Shown here piece by piece: positions 1 through 9,499 of a stretch of DNA of 55,413 bases. Positions within the stretch are counted from its first letter, which is position 1. Each line of letters begins with the position of its first letter. The notes below the pieces were generated by a model. The model saw only the letters and a list, made by a program, of their open reading frames with translations, had not been told where the DNA came from and ran no database searches. Made by a program: the position numbers and the translations under genes. Source of the DNA: Roseomonas sp. (GTDB lineage: Bacteria; Pseudomonadota; Alphaproteobacteria; Acetobacterales; Acetobacteraceae); contig JADCFP010000105.1 in assembly GCA_020249465.1 (NCBI GenBank), positions 1-55,413 on the forward strand, read 5' to 3'.

Positions 1-1371
1 ATTGCCTTCATGTTCATCACCAACCCGCACCAGCTCCACCACGCCAATCTGCGGAATGGCGAAGCGTTCACCGCCTGCCTGCACAATAAGCGCGGAGACA
101 ATGGCGAGTGTCAGCGGGATTTTGATGGTAAAGGTCGTGCCGCGACCTTCCTTGGAGCGCAATTCAATGGTGCCGCCGATCCGTTCGATATTCGTCTTCA
201 CCACATCCATCCCAACGCCACGGCCGGAGACAGAGGTGATTTGCTGCGCCGTTGAAAAACCGGGGCGGAAGATGAAGCGCAGCACATCATGTTCATTCAT
301 CTGCGCCAATTCGGCCTCGGTCGCGAGGCCTTGGGCCAGCACCTTGGCGCGAATCTTGTCCACCGGCAGGCCGCGGCCATCATCACCGATTTCAATGATG
401 ATATGCCCGCCCTGGTGATAGGCGTTCAGCAGGATGCGCCCGGTTTCAGGCTTGCCGGCAGCACGGCGATCAGCGGGCTTTTCCAAGCCATGATCACCGC
501 TATTGCGCACCATATGCGTCAGCGGATCCTTGATCAGTTCCAGCACCTGACGGTCCAATTCGGTATCCGCGCCGCGCATTTCCAGATCAATCTTCTTGCC
601 CAATTCATTGGCCAGATCGCGCACCAGGCGCGGCAGCTTGGCCCAGGCATTGCCGATTGGCTGCATGCGCGTCTTCATCACGCCTTCCTGCAATTCGGAC
701 GTGATATGCGAAAGCCGCTGCAAGGGCACCGAAATCTGGCTATCCGATGAAACCCGCGCCAATTGCATGAGCTGATTGCGCGTCAGCACCAATTCACTGA
801 CGAGTGTCATCAGGTCTTCCAGCACTTCGACCGAAACGCGAATCGTCTGCTGCGCGGCAGCCGATTCGGTCTGCACCGCTTCCGCCTGTGCTTCAGGGGC
901 GCGCGGGCCAGGGGGCGGTGCGGCGGCGGCAACGGGCGCGGCTTCCACCGGCGCTTCGGCCTTCACTTCCGGCGCCTTGGGCAGCGTAACCGATTCGCCG
1001 CGCGCCGCCGCATCAAGCGCTGCGATCACAGCTGAATCATCGCCTTCGGGTTCCTGGCCAGTCTGCTCAAGCCCCACAACGATCTGGCGAATGGCGTCCA
1101 CCGCCGTGAAAATCAGCGTAATGCCTTCAGGGGTAACTTTCAGGCTGCCGTCGCGATAGAGCCCGAGGATCGTCTCGCCAGCATGCGCCACTTTTTCCAG
1201 TCGCGACAGGCCAAGAAAGCCGCAGGTTCCCTTGATGGTGTGCACCTGCCGGAAGACTTCAGCGAGGGTCGGCGCATCATCCGGGGCGCGCTCAAGGCGC
1301 AGCAGCGCCTCATCTACGGCGCTCAGGCCTTCATGGGTTTCAGTGAGAAAATCAGAGAGAAGATCGTCCAT
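1..1371 (-). CDS. cheA: Chemotaxis histidine kinase CheA (C-terminal end outside window)
   Basis: CheA autophosphorylates on a histidine in its HPt domain in response to chemoreceptor arrays and passes phosphate to response regulators. Visible in order: an HPt domain with VHTIKGTCGF (phospho-acceptor His44), an Ala/Pro-rich linker (about residues 115-165), the dimerisation segment, and the HATPase with an N box (HMVRNSGDHGLE), G1 (DDGRGL) and G2 (GRGVGMDVV). The CheW-like domain then begins and runs off the window. The ATG at 1371 (MDDLL) is chosen; a second in-frame ATG lies two codons upstream at 1377. The linker seems short and no separate P2 response-regulator-docking domain is obvious. 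A ChpT-like phosphotransferase gene lies 70 bp upstream on the same strand, so the two may be co-transcribed (inference). 457 codons are in the window. Confidence 0.95.
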   Translation of the reverse strand, partial: MDDLLSDFLTETHEGLSAVDEALLRLERAPDDAPTLAEVFRQVHTIKGTCGFLGLSRLEKVAHAGETILGLYRDGSLKVTPEGITLIFTAVDAIRQIVVGLEQTGQEPEGDDSAVIAALDAAARGESVTLPKAPEVKAEAPVEAAPVAAAAPPPGPRAPEAQAEAVQTESAAAQQTIRVSVEVLEDLMTLVSELVLTRNQLMQLARVSSDSQISVPLQRLSHITSELQEGVMKTRMQPIGNAWAKLPRLVRDLANELGKKIDLEMRGADTELDRQVLELIKDPLTHMVRNSGDHGLEKPADRRAAGKPETGRILLNAYHQGGHIIIEIGDDGRGLPVDKIRAKVLAQGLATEAELAQMNEHDVLRFIFRPGFSTAQQITSVSGRGVGMDVVKTNIERIGGTIELRSKEGRGTTFTIKIPLTLAIVSALIVQAGGERFAIPQIGVVELVRVGDEHEGN

Positions 1372-1447
1372 AACCATCCCCAGGGACTGTGGTATGGAAT
1401 GATTATGGGCCAGCGCTTGCGAATAAAGCGTAAAGCCCAGAGACGAT

Positions 1448-2095
1448 TCAGGCGGGCATTGTCATTATCAGCGCGGCGGCGGCCTGACCGGGCGGCAAAG
1501 CCAGGCTCAAGGTGACGCCAGCGGCGCCCGCGCTGATCGAAAGCCACATGGCCAGTGCATCGCGGCTCGAAGTCTCGGCCGGCAGCGCAGCGCCTGCCGC
1601 GTGGCGAACCACAACTGGGCTCCAGGCGGCAGCGGCACCAATCGGCAGAATCATGATCTCGCGCTGCAAATCGCCCGAAAGCCGCACCAGACCACCGCGC
1701 GGCAGGGCCTCACCGGCCACCAAAAGCCCACTCAGCAACAAGGGCACCATGGTTTCAGATAGCGCGGTTTCTTCCGGCAAATCGCCGATTTCAAGATGCG
1801 CCCGCCCGGCGGCAATCTGGCCCTTCAGCAGGCCAAGCACAGCGCCCAAGGTGCGCGCTTCCCCGCTACCCAACACGGAACGCCACAGGAGCAGGCGCCG
1901 ACGCAGCATATCTGCCGCCTCACCCGCCAAATCCGCCGCTTCCGCCCCGGCATCATTCAGCATTTCGAGCGCATTGCCGATCGTGCCGGCAAGGCCGCCC
2001 AGATCATGGCAGAGCCTGAGCCCGATCAAGCGGGTCAGGCGCAGATGCAAATCAGCGCCTTCGGCGCTATCAGGTTCAGGGTTCACTTGCGACAT
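1448..2095 (-). CDS. chpT: ChpT-like histidine phosphotransferase
   Basis: A 215-residue protein resembling the alphaproteobacterial ChpT family. These proteins are dimeric, kinase-like folds that have lost ATP binding; they relay phosphate from the hybrid kinase CckA to CtrA and CpdR. The diagnostic N-terminal helix is present: LRLCHDLGGLAGTIGNALEML, seen here in part as LRLCHDLGG with the candidate phospho-histidine at His30 directly followed by Asp. The C-terminal half is Ala/Leu/Gly-rich and degenerate, as in known ChpT proteins. The ATG at 2095 (MSQVNPEPDS) is the only sensible start, although no strong Shine-Dalgarno is close to it. It lies directly upstream of cheA and divergent from the DUF3553 gene. 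Whether it serves the CckA-CtrA phosphorelay or chemotaxis cannot be read from the sequence. Confidence 0.8.
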   Translation of the reverse strand: MSQVNPEPDSAEGADLHLRLTRLIGLRLCHDLGGLAGTIGNALEMLNDAGAEAADLAGEAADMLRRRLLLWRSVLGSGEARTLGAVLGLLKGQIAAGRAHLEIGDLPEETALSETMVPLLLSGLLVAGEALPRGGLVRLSGDLQREIMILPIGAAAAWSPVVVRHAAGAALPAETSSRDALAMWLSISAGAAGVTLSLALPPGQAAAALIMTMPA

Positions 2096-2147
2096 GGGCT
2101 TGGACAGTATCCTCTTATGCCTAGCGAGTGATTAATAGCGTCAACGG

Positions 2148-2330
2148 ATGGTGATGGCCTTGATAGAACCTGGGATGCGCGTGCGCCACCCGACCGAGGC
2201 AGATTGGGGCCTGGGTCAGGTCCAATCCGTGGCCGGAGATCGCGTCACCGTCAATTTCGAGCATGCCGGCAAGGTATTGATCAATGCCCGGCTGATTGAC
2301 CTGATTATTGAGGCACCAGCCCCAAGATGA
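2148..2330 (+). CDS. DUF3553 family small protein
   Basis: A 60-residue cytoplasmic protein that matches the DUF3553 pattern: an RVRHP start of the domain, then a WGLGQVQS motif, then a VTVNFEHAGK motif. It looks like a small SH3-like beta barrel. Domains of this type occur alone in alphaproteobacteria and at the ends of some DNA helicases, and its function is not established. Two ATG codons are available (2148 and 2154) and neither has a convincing ribosome-binding site, so the first residues are uncertain. Its stop overlaps the ATG of the following permease gene by 4 bp (ATGA), which implies coupled translation. A 52-bp gap separates it from the divergent chpT-like gene and must hold both promoters. 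Confidence 0.8.
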   Translation: MVMALIEPGMRVRHPTEADWGLGQVQSVAGDRVTVNFEHAGKVLINARLIDLIIEAPAPR

Positions 2331-3082
2331 CCGACCTGATCAATGCTGCCATGCCGGTGCTGACCGATTGGCGGCTGCTGGCCGCTGCCCTTGCCACCGC
2401 CATTGCCGGCCTGATGCGCGGCTATGCGGGCTTTGGCACGGCGGTGATCCTGGCGCCGATCTATTCCGTGCTGTGGGGCCCCAAGGCCGGCGTGCCGGTG
2501 ATGCTGCTGATGGAGCTGATCGTTTCCATCCAATTGCTGCCCAGCGCGTTCAAGGATGCCGACAGGCGCGTGATCCTGCCTATTGGCGGCACGGCGGCGC
2601 TGATGACCCCCCTTGGCGCCTATATCCTGATCACCGCGGATGGGGAGGTGCTGCGCCGCGCCATTGGCGCCTTTGTGCTGGTTTTTGGCGGGCTGCTGAT
2701 GTCGGGCTGGCGCTATAATGGGTCCCGCCCCTTGCCGCTGAATATGGCGGTGGGGGCGGTTTCCGGGCTGCTCAAGGGCTCCACCGGCATGTCCGGGCCG
2801 CCGGTCATTCTGTACCTTTTGGCGGGAAAGGAAGCGGCCAAGACGCATCGGGCCAACCTGATCCTGTTCTTTTCGGTGATTTCGCTGATTTCGGTCTTCC
2901 CGCCGCTGTTTCTTGGGCTGTTTGACCTGGCGGCCCTGGTCCGCGCCGCCGTGCTGCTGCCCATCCTGGTGATATGCGCGCGCATCGGGGCCAGACTTTT
3001 CCATGTAGTACCGCAAAACTGGTATCGGCCCTTTGCCCTGATTGTGCTGATCGGGGCTGGGTCCATCGCGCTGCTGATTTGA
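2327..3082 (+). CDS. TSUP/TauE-SafE family membrane permease
   Basis: A 251-residue integral membrane protein made of about seven or eight hydrophobic helices. The TSUP (sulfite exporter TauE/SafE) family signature is the glycine-rich end of the first helix ([11 protein letters not shown]) with its repeat in the second half ([14 protein letters not shown]). Members move sulfite, sulfoacetate, organosulfonates and other small anions across the inner membrane; the substrate here is unknown. The start ATG overlaps the DUF3553 stop by 4 bp. The gene is followed after 47 bp by moaA. It could be part of sulfur or molybdenum cofactor supply, but that is only suggested by position. Confidence 0.85.
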   Translation: MTDLINAAMPVLTDWRLLAAALATAIAGLMRGYAGFGTAVILAPIYSVLWGPKAGVPVMLLMELIVSIQLLPSAFKDADRRVILPIGGTAALMTPLGAYILITADGEVLRRAIGAFVLVFGGLLMSGWRYNGSRPLPLNMAVGAVSGLLKGSTGMSGPPVILYLLAGKEAAKTHRANLILFFSVISLISVFPPLFLGLFDLAALVRAAVLLPILVICARIGARLFHVVPQNWYRPFALIVLIGAGSIALLI

Positions 3083-3129
3083 ACAAGGGGTCTTGCACCG
3101 GACCCCGCTTCGCCCCCAAATCGCCCTCC

Positions 3130-4152
3130 ATGAACGCCCAGTCTCCGCAAGCCGCGCCCCTGATGGATCCCTTCGGGCGCCATGTGTCCTATTTGCGCGT
3201 TTCCGTGACGGATCGCTGCGATCTGCGCTGCGTCTATTGCATGGCGGAAGACATGACCTTCCTGCCCAAGGCGGAAATCCTGACGCTTGAGGAATTGGAA
3301 CGCCTCTCGGCCGCCTTCATCGCCAGCGGCGTTGACAAGATCAGGCTGACAGGTGGTGAGCCTTTGGTGCGCAAGAATGTCATGTCGCTGATCCGGGGCT
3401 TGGGGCAACGCATCGGGCTTGGCGGCTTGCGCGAATTGACGCTGACCACCAATGGCACGCAATTGGTGCGCTATGCGGAGGAGCTTTATGCAGCCGGTGT
3501 GCGTCGCATCAATGTCTCGCTTGATACGCTGGATGCGGATGCCTTCGCCGCTGTCACGCGCTGGGGCAAGATTGAACAGACCCTGGATGGCATTTTCGCC
3601 GCTAAGGCCGCTGGGCTTGCGATCAAGATCAATGCTGTCGCGCTGAAGGGCGTGAATGAGCATGAATATGACCGCATGATCGCCTGGTGCGGTGAACATG
3701 GCTTTGATCTCTGTTTGATTGAGACCATGCCGATGGGCGATATCACCGGCGATCGCACGGATCAGTATTTGCCGCTGTCGCTGGTGCGTTCCAGGCTCAA
3801 GCAGAATTGGACTTTAGAAGATACCGATTACTCAACGGGCGGCCCGGCGCGCTATATGCGCGTGAAGGAAACCGGCCAGCGGATCGGCTTCATCACGCCC
3901 ATGACGCATAATTTCTGCGAAAGCTGCAATCGCGTGCGGCTGACTTGCACGGGCACGCTGTATATGTGCCTAGGTCAGGATGATGCGGCGGAATTCCGCG
4001 CGCTGCTCCGCGACCCCAGCGTGGATGACGCCGCCCTATTGCAAGCGATCCACGACGCCATTGCTCGCAAGCCCAAGGGCCATGATTTCGTGATCGACCG
4101 CCGGCACAATCGCCCCGCCGTCGCCCGACACATGAGTGTGACCGGTGGTTGA
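3130..4152 (+). CDS. moaA: GTP 3',8-cyclase MoaA
   Basis: MoaA is a radical-SAM enzyme that, with MoaC, converts GTP to cyclic pyranopterin monophosphate, the first step of molybdenum cofactor synthesis. The 340-residue product has the N-terminal radical-SAM cluster motif ([10 protein letters not shown]3CX2C). It also has the second, C-terminal 4Fe-4S cluster motif CESCNRVRL with a third Cys 13 residues further on, and the C-terminal GG tail the family needs for activity. GGEPLV and the SAM-binding segments are intact. The ATG at 3130 gives a normal family length, while the reading frame stays open upstream without a sensible product. No other mo- genes are in the window. The downstream gene starts inside the last codons of moaA. 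Confidence 0.96.
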   Translation: MNAQSPQAAPLMDPFGRHVSYLRVSVTDRCDLRCVYCMAEDMTFLPKAEILTLEELERLSAAFIASGVDKIRLTGGEPLVRKNVMSLIRGLGQRIGLGGLRELTLTTNGTQLVRYAEELYAAGVRRINVSLDTLDADAFAAVTRWGKIEQTLDGIFAAKAAGLAIKINAVALKGVNEHEYDRMIAWCGEHGFDLCLIETMPMGDITGDRTDQYLPLSLVRSRLKQNWTLEDTDYSTGGPARYMRVKETGQRIGFITPMTHNFCESCNRVRLTCTGTLYMCLGQDDAAEFRALLRDPSVDDAALLQAIHDAIARKPKGHDFVIDRRHNRPAVARHMSVTGG

Positions 4153-4534
4153 GGCCCTGCAAGCCCTGATCGCCGCCCTCACCTTCCCTGGCTTCCCGGG
4201 CTGGACGGGCTTGATCCTGGCGCTGCTATTGGGCCTTCTGGTGCTGGCCTTCCTTGGCATGCCCTTCGCCGTTTATGGCGTGAAATCGCGGCTGGAGGCG
4301 CTGGAGTTGCAATTGACGGAACTCCGCACCGAATTGCGCCGCGCCGGGCCTGCCGCCGCCCCGCGCGCCCAGGTGGAGCAGGATTGGGAAGAACCGGCTG
4401 GCTTCACCCGACGAGAGGTTGAGGCGGGCCCGCGCCTCAGCGCGCCGGTGCCGCCGCCGCCCGCTTATAGCGCGCCACCCTTGCGGGCGCGCCGCGCCGA
4501 ACCGAAGCTTGATTGGCGCACACCGCGCGGCTGA
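4145..4534 (+). CDS. Small single-pass membrane protein with a coiled-coil and Pro-rich tail
   Basis: An unrecognised 129-residue protein. It starts at a GTG overlapping the end of moaA by 8 bp. Residues about 15-47 are strongly hydrophobic (one, perhaps two, membrane segments). Then comes a short heptad-like helix ([19 protein letters not shown]) and a disordered Ala/Pro/Arg-rich tail, presumably cytoplasmic, ending in LDWRTPRG. No enzymatic motif is visible. The base composition is like its neighbours and the reading frame is intact, so it is probably a real gene in the same transcript as moaA. An internal ATG in the frame (FLGMPF) would remove most of the membrane segment and is less likely as a start. 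Confidence 0.6.
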   Translation: MVEALQALIAALTFPGFPGWTGLILALLLGLLVLAFLGMPFAVYGVKSRLEALELQLTELRTELRRAGPAAAPRAQVEQDWEEPAGFTRREVEAGPRLSAPVPPPPAYSAPPLRARRAEPKLDWRTPRG

Positions 4535-4603
4535 TCACGCGCCCCCTTGCGGTCCGGCCCCCTCCCCGGCTTGATGGGGGTCTCACATAGCGGGAGCAGG
4601 CGG

Positions 4604-5449
4604 ATGCGCGTCAGCGTGATCCAGATGAACCAGGGCAGCAACAAGGCCGCGAATCTTGCGCAGGCTGAGGCGCTGATTGAAGCCGCGGTGGCGTCTGACC
4701 GGCCCGGGCTGGTCAGCCTGCCCGAGACCTGGACCAATCTGGGCGGTGGGCGGGATGCCCGCATGGCGGCAGCCGAAGTGCTGCCCGCGCCCGGGGCGGA
4801 AGGTGGCCCTGCCTACGAGCTGCTACGAGGCCTCGCGCGCCGGCATGGCATTACCGTGCATGGCGGTTCCATCATCGAAAATGGCGGCGAGAAGCTGTTC
4901 AATACCACGCTGGTTTTTGGGCCTGATGGGGTTGAGATTGCGCGCTATCGCAAGATCCATCTGTTCGACATCACCGCGCCCGATGGCACGGGCTACCGGG
5001 AAAGCGCGCTTTATGGTGGCGGGCGTGATCTGGCGCTGTTTGATGCCGGCGGCATCCGTTTTGCCTGCACCATCTGCTACGATATCCGCTTTCCGGAATT
5101 GTATTTGGCGCTGCGGCAAATGGGCGCCGAGGCAATCCTGGTGCCCTCCAACTTCACGCTGCAAACCGGCAAGGATCACTGGGAAGCGCTGTTGCGGGCG
5201 CGCGCGATTGATACGCAATGCTGGATCATCGCCGCCGCTTCCTTCGGACAATATGAGGAACGCGGCGCGCAACGCAGCGTCTATGGCCATTCATTGATCG
5301 CCGATCCCTGGGGCCATGTGGTGGCGAAAGCAAGTGACGGCAAAGGCCACGCGACCGCTCGGATAGACCAGGCGCTGACCGCGCGCGTGCGGCGCGATAT
5401 GCCGCTTTTGGAACATCGCGCGGCTGCTCAGGGTTGGCAAAGCGCATGA
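4604..5449 (+). CDS. Nitrilase-superfamily amidase (Nit/NIT2-like, deaminated glutathione amidase type)
   Basis: A 281-residue carbon-nitrogen hydrolase. The Glu-Lys-Cys triad is visible: the Glu in [10 protein letters not shown], the Lys in YRKIHLFDI, and the Cys in [14 protein letters not shown]. This Nit subgroup hydrolyses deaminated glutathione or omega-amidase substrates such as alpha-ketoglutaramate; the YRKIHLFD and [10 protein letters not shown] motifs are typical of it. The exact substrate is inference. The ATG at 4604 follows a good ribosome-binding site (GGGAGCAGG); the frame extends further upstream but without supporting features. Its stop overlaps the nadK ATG by 4 bp, so the two are translationally coupled. 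Confidence 0.88.
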   Translation: MRVSVIQMNQGSNKAANLAQAEALIEAAVASDRPGLVSLPETWTNLGGGRDARMAAAEVLPAPGAEGGPAYELLRGLARRHGITVHGGSIIENGGEKLFNTTLVFGPDGVEIARYRKIHLFDITAPDGTGYRESALYGGGRDLALFDAGGIRFACTICYDIRFPELYLALRQMGAEAILVPSNFTLQTGKDHWEALLRARAIDTQCWIIAAASFGQYEERGAQRSVYGHSLIADPWGHVVAKASDGKGHATARIDQALTARVRRDMPLLEHRAAAQGWQSA

Positions 5450-6222
5450 ACGCCTTCGCGCCCCGCCGCGTTGCCATCCTGGCCGGACAAAGCACCGAGG
5501 CACAAAAGGCCCGCGCTGCGCTGGTCGCGCGCTATGGCAGCGCCACCGAGGACGATGCCGAGGTAGTGGTGGCGCTAGGCGGTGATGGCTTCATGCTGGA
5601 AACGCTGCATCGCTTTTTGCGGCGCGGCCTGCCCGTTTATGGCATGAACAGGGGCAGTGTCGGCTTTCTGATGAATGATTATCGGGAAGATGATCTGCCC
5701 GCGCGGCTGGCTGCCGCACAAACTGCGATTGTGCACCCGCTGCGCATGGTGGCGCTGCGCGACAATGCGCCAGCAGTGGAAGCGCTGGCGATCAACGAGG
5801 TTTCCCTGCTGCGTGAAAGCCGTCAGGCCGCCAAGATACGTATTCTGGTGGATGGCAAGGCGCGGCTGCCGGAATTGATTTGCGATGGCATTCTGGTGAG
5901 CACGCCCGCCGGCAGCACTGCCTATAATCTTTCCGCCCATGGGCCGATTGTGCCGCTGAGTGCGAATCTGCTGCCGCTGACGCCGATTTCCGCCTTTCGC
6001 CCACGGCGCTGGCGCGGCGCGCTGCTGCCTTCCGACGCGACAGTGGTGTTCGATATTCTGGAGGCGGAAAAGCGCCCCGTCGCGGCGGTGGCGGATTACA
6101 CCGAAGTGCGCGATGTGACGCGGGTTGAGGTGCGCGAAGCGCGCGATGTCTCACTGACGCTGATGTTCGACCCTGATCACGGGCTTTCGGAGCGCATCAT
6201 TGCCGAGCAATTCACCGTGTGA
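5446..6222 (+). CDS. nadK: NAD kinase
   Basis: NAD kinase phosphorylates the 2'-hydroxyl of NAD to make NADP in the cytoplasm. The 258-residue protein carries the hallmark GGDG loop ([11 protein letters not shown]), the NEVS motif ([10 protein letters not shown]) and the glycine-rich [12 protein letters not shown] segment of the nucleotide site. The length is the short form usual in alphaproteobacteria. The ATG at 5446 overlaps the stop of the amidase gene (ATGA); a TTG 12 bp further upstream is less likely. It ends in a 4-bp overlap (GTGA) with the following transporter gene. Confidence 0.95.
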   Translation: MNAFAPRRVAILAGQSTEAQKARAALVARYGSATEDDAEVVVALGGDGFMLETLHRFLRRGLPVYGMNRGSVGFLMNDYREDDLPARLAAAQTAIVHPLRMVALRDNAPAVEALAINEVSLLRESRQAAKIRILVDGKARLPELICDGILVSTPAGSTAYNLSAHGPIVPLSANLLPLTPISAFRPRRWRGALLPSDATVVFDILEAEKRPVAAVADYTEVRDVTRVEVREARDVSLTLMFDPDHGLSERIIAEQFTV

Positions 6223-7409
6223 GTGACGCACCGCGCATTGCGCCCCGGCTGTTGTTCTGGGGCACCGCGATTACGCAGCTTGTCGGCTGGGGCTGCCTTT
6301 TCACCCCCTTCCAATTGATGGTCGCGCCGATGGAAGCGGAGCTTGGCTGGTCGCGCGTGCTGATCTCGGGCGCCTTTACTTGCGGCTTGTTGATCTCTGG
6401 CCTGGTCGCGGTGCCGGCGGGGCGCTGGCAGGATCGCCATGGCCCGCGCGGCATGATGACGGGCGGTGCGTTATTGGGCGCGCTTTTGTTGGTGGCGTGG
6501 AGTTTTGTGTCGCACCCCATCGCCTTTGTTGCCATCTGGGTTTTGCTGGGGGCGGCGCATGCCACCTGCCTATGGGGGCCGGCCATGGCGGTGGTGGTGG
6601 CGGAAGCACGGGATGTGACGCGCAGCATCACGGCGATTACGCTGATCACGGGTTTTACCGGCACCATTTTCATTCCGCTGGTGGAAGTGCTGATCAATCT
6701 TCTCGGCTGGCGCGATGCGCTGCTGGTGTTGGCGGTGATCCAAACCGCTTCGGCGGCACTAACCGGGTATATGCTGCGCCATGCCGGGCCGCCGAAGCGC
6801 GTGGCGGAAAGCCCGCCGCCAGTGTCCTTGATGCGCCGCTTGCGTGATCCGGTGTTTCTGGGCCTCGCCTTCTGCTTCGCCGCTCATGCCTTCATCGGCA
6901 CGGGGCTTGGCGCGCATCTGGTGTTGCTGCTGCGCGAACGCGGCTGGCCGGAAGCGACCGTCCTGTTGCTGGCCGCCGCGCACGGACCGGGGCAGGTGGC
7001 GGCGCGACTGGTATTGTTCACGCTGGGCCGAGGTGTCGCCATGCGCCATGTCGGGCGCTTTGCCTTGCTGCTACTGCCGATTGGCATGGCGCTATTCGCA
7101 CTCGCGCCCAATAGCCTGGCGCTAACCATTGCCTTTATCATCGCCTGGGCCGTGGCGGATGGTTTGCTGACCATTCTGCGCGCGGCGGGTGTGGCGGAAA
7201 TCATGGGTCGCGATGGTTTTGGCGCGACATCCGGCGCGCTGTCCGCCTTTGCCGTGCTGCCACGCACCGCAGCGCCCTTGGCGCTTGCGCTGGTTTGGGA
7301 CGCGGCCGGCGGCTATGGCCCGGTACCCTGGCTGCTGCTGGGGATTGCGCTTTTCGCTGCTGGGAGTTTCTACGCGGCGTCACGCCCGCGCAGTGCTCAT
7401 TCAGTTTGA
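6219..7409 (+). CDS. MFS transporter
   Basis: A 396-residue polytopic membrane protein with about twelve hydrophobic segments in two halves joined by a short hydrophilic loop (around residues 190-210). It has the loop-2/3 signature of the major facilitator superfamily ([12 protein letters not shown], a form of GxxxDRxGxR). It starts at a GTG overlapping the nadK stop by 4 bp. The substrate cannot be assigned; the fold resembles the monocarboxylate/oxalate-type and YbfB-like branches, but this is a weak impression. It is the last gene of the plus-strand run that begins at DUF3553, and its end overlaps the minus-strand lipoprotein gene by 9 bp. Confidence 0.88.
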   Translation: MSDAPRIAPRLLFWGTAITQLVGWGCLFTPFQLMVAPMEAELGWSRVLISGAFTCGLLISGLVAVPAGRWQDRHGPRGMMTGGALLGALLLVAWSFVSHPIAFVAIWVLLGAAHATCLWGPAMAVVVAEARDVTRSITAITLITGFTGTIFIPLVEVLINLLGWRDALLVLAVIQTASAALTGYMLRHAGPPKRVAESPPPVSLMRRLRDPVFLGLAFCFAAHAFIGTGLGAHLVLLLRERGWPEATVLLLAAAHGPGQVAARLVLFTLGRGVAMRHVGRFALLLLPIGMALFALAPNSLALTIAFIIAWAVADGLLTILRAAGVAEIMGRDGFGATSGALSAFAVLPRTAAPLALALVWDAAGGYGPVPWLLLGIALFAAGSFYAASRPRSAHSV

Positions 7410-7520
7410 GGTACGATTGACGCCTGCGCCGCCACCAACATAGCCCCCGCGCGTGCCGCTGCTTTCACAAGCGGCCAGGCCAATCAGCAGCAGCGCTGCC
7501 AGGATAAAGCGCAGCCTCAT
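7401..7520 (-). CDS. 39-residue lipoprotein at the end of the peptide-transporter operon
   Basis: Reading the minus strand from the ATG at 7520 gives 39 residues. They begin [18 protein letters not shown], a short basic start and hydrophobic core ending in a lipobox (GLAAC), with Cys18 as the lipidation site. About 21 mature residues follow: Ser/Gly-rich, with GGYVGGG and a VNRTSN end. The ATG overlaps the stop codon of the upstream ATPase gene by 4 bp (ATGA), which argues strongly for translation from the same transcript. The 3' end overlaps the opposite MFS gene tail to tail. The function is unknown; it could be an inner- or outer-membrane-anchored accessory of the importer. Ordinary gene-finding length cut-offs would miss it. 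Confidence 0.7.
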   Translation of the reverse strand: MRLRFILAALLLIGLAACESSGTRGGYVGGGAGVNRTSN

Positions 7521-8515
7521 TGATCGTTCAAATGGCAGGCGCTGCGTTGGCCGGGCGCGATCTCTCGCAGCTTTGGCACTTCCACCTTGCAGCGTTCCAT
7601 CGCGAGCGGACAGCGCGGATGGAAATGGCAGCCACTCGGCGGATTAAGCGGTGACGGGATTTCGCCCTTTACCACGCTGAAAGCGCGCTTGCGGTTTTCA
7701 ATCCGCGGCACGGAATCCAGCAAGGACCGCGTATAGGGGTGATTGGGTCGGCGAAAGACGGTTTCCGTATCCGCTTCTTCCACGACGCGCCCGAGATACA
7801 TGATCACCACGCGATCCGATAAATGTTCCACCACGCCAAGATCATGGCTGATGAACAGATAGGTCAGATCAAGTTCCTTCCTGAGGCGCATGAACAGGTT
7901 CAGGATTTGTGCCTGGATCGAAACGTCCAGCGCCGCCACGGCTTCATCGCAGACAATGAAATCCGGCTTCACCGCCAGCGCACGCGCAATGCCGATACGC
8001 TGGCGCTGCCCGCCCGAGAATTGATGCGGATAGCGCCGCTTGAAGGCCGGGTCCAAACCCGCGCGGCGCATTTGTTCATCCACATAATCATCAAAGGACG
8101 CGCCAGCCAAAAGCCCGTGCACGCGCGGTGCCTCGCCCACAATATCCAAAACGCGCATGCGCGGATTGAGCGACGCGTAGGGGTCCTGGAAAATCATTTG
8201 CGTGCGGAGCTTCATCTGCCGCGCTTCCGCACCCGTCAGCGCCTTGATGTCGCGCCCATCACGCAGAATAGTGCCTTCGGTTGGCGGCAATATGCCCGCC
8301 ACCATGCGCCCCAACGTGGATTTGCCGCAGCCGGATTCGCCCACCAGCCCGACAACCTCACCCTTACGAACGGTCAGGTTCACGCGATCCACCGCATGCA
8401 CCACTTCTTCGCGCACCGGCGCACCCAGGCGCTGCGCGATACGCCCAGCAAAATCGAGCTTCTTTTCAAAACGGCGCGTGATGTCGCGCAGTTCCAGCAT
8501 CGGTGCGTCGTTCAT
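7517..8515 (-). CDS. Peptide ABC importer ATP-binding protein (DppF/OppF type)
   Basis: The second of two ATPases that power uptake of dipeptides or oligopeptides. The 332-residue protein has Walker A (GESGCGKST), the ABC signature ([15 protein letters not shown]), Walker B ending [11 protein letters not shown], and the H-loop ([13 protein letters not shown]). It also has the C-terminal oligopeptide/dipeptide extension with a cysteine cluster ([15 protein letters not shown]) that can hold an iron-sulfur centre in this family. One oddity: the usual DEPVSALDVS is [10 protein letters not shown] here. The gene overlaps the upstream ATPase gene by 4 bp and the downstream lipoprotein gene by 4 bp. 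Confidence 0.92.
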   Translation of the reverse strand: MNDAPMLELRDITRRFEKKLDFAGRIAQRLGAPVREEVVHAVDRVNLTVRKGEVVGLVGESGCGKSTLGRMVAGILPPTEGTILRDGRDIKALTGAEARQMKLRTQMIFQDPYASLNPRMRVLDIVGEAPRVHGLLAGASFDDYVDEQMRRAGLDPAFKRRYPHQFSGGQRQRIGIARALAVKPDFIVCDEAVAALDVSIQAQILNLFMRLRKELDLTYLFISHDLGVVEHLSDRVVIMYLGRVVEEADTETVFRRPNHPYTRSLLDSVPRIENRKRAFSVVKGEIPSPLNPPSGCHFHPRCPLAMERCKVEVPKLREIAPGQRSACHLNDQ

Positions 8516-9495
8516 GCGGCCTCCGACGCGTCAAGATGGGGGTGGATGCAGCGCGCTTCGCGCCCTGGCAGAATTTCCGCCAATATGGGTTCGGCCAAGC
8601 AAGCTTCGGAAGCGCGCGGGCACCGCGCGCGAAAGGCGCAGCCTTGTGGTAAATTCAACAATGAAGGCGTCATGCCAGGGATCTGACGCAGCGCCTCACC
8701 CCGCTTGTTGCGGCTGGGGACGGACCCGATCAGCCCATGGGTATAGGGATGCAAGGGCTTGTCCAGCACGTCGCCGACCGCGCCCTTTTCCACAATGCGT
8801 CCAGCATACATCACCGCAATATCATCCGCGAGGCCCGCGACCACCGAAAGATCATGTGTAATCCAGATCATGGAAGTGCCGGTGGTGGCGCAAAGCTTCT
8901 GCACCTCAGCCAAAATTTGTCCCTGAATCGTGACATCCAAAGCGGTGGTCGGTTCATCGGCAACAATCAATTGCGGTTCATGCAATAGCGCGATTGCAAT
9001 CGCCACACGCTGGCGCATACCGCCAGAGAATTGATGCGGATAGGCTTTCAGCCTCTCGTCCGGCGATGGAATGCCCACCATGCCAAGCGTATCGCGCGCG
9101 CGCTGGCGGGCTTCCTCCTTCGAGACCTTCTTATGCGCCAGAACGGTTTCGATCATCTGCGTATCAATGCGCAGCACCGGGTTCAGCGTCATCATCGGGT
9201 CCTGGAAGATCATGGCGATGCGGTTGCCCCGCAAATCGCGCATTTCCTCTTCCGAGAGTTTCGCCAAATCGCGCCCCTGAAACAGGATGGACCCGCCCGC
9301 AATCCTGCCCGGCGGGTCAACCAGGCCGATGATGGAAAAGCCGGTGACGGATTTGCCGGAACCGGATTCTCCGACCAGCCCCATCACCTTGCCGCGGCCA
9401 ACAGAAAAGGAAACGCCATCCACGGCCTTCACCACGCCAGCGCGGGTGAAGAAATGCGTCTGCAGATCGCGAACTTCGAGTGTAGGTGCCGTCAT
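8512..9495 (-). CDS. Peptide ABC importer ATP-binding protein (DppD/OppD type)
   Basis: The first ATPase of the importer, 327 residues. It has Walker A (GESGSGKS), the ABC signature ([15 protein letters not shown]), Walker B ([14 protein letters not shown]) and the H-loop ([11 protein letters not shown]). The C-terminal extension carries the family cysteine motif ([15 protein letters not shown]). It forms a heterodimer with the product of the next gene under the two permeases. It starts 4 bp downstream of the permease stop and ends in a 4-bp overlap with the second ATPase gene. Confidence 0.92.
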   Translation of the reverse strand: MTAPTLEVRDLQTHFFTRAGVVKAVDGVSFSVGRGKVMGLVGESGSGKSVTGFSIIGLVDPPGRIAGGSILFQGRDLAKLSEEEMRDLRGNRIAMIFQDPMMTLNPVLRIDTQMIETVLAHKKVSKEEARQRARDTLGMVGIPSPDERLKAYPHQFSGGMRQRVAIAIALLHEPQLIVADEPTTALDVTIQGQILAEVQKLCATTGTSMIWITHDLSVVAGLADDIAVMYAGRIVEKGAVGDVLDKPLHPYTHGLIGSVPSRNKRGEALRQIPGMTPSLLNLPQGCAFRARCPRASEACLAEPILAEILPGREARCIHPHLDASEAA

Positions 9496-9499
9496 CTGC

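Noticed and set aside
2216-3016. Long minus-strand open frame (about 266 codons) opposite the permease gene
   Set aside because: It is the antisense of the TSUP gene, rich in Gln, His and Arg, with no domain resemblance; high GC content keeps such frames open.
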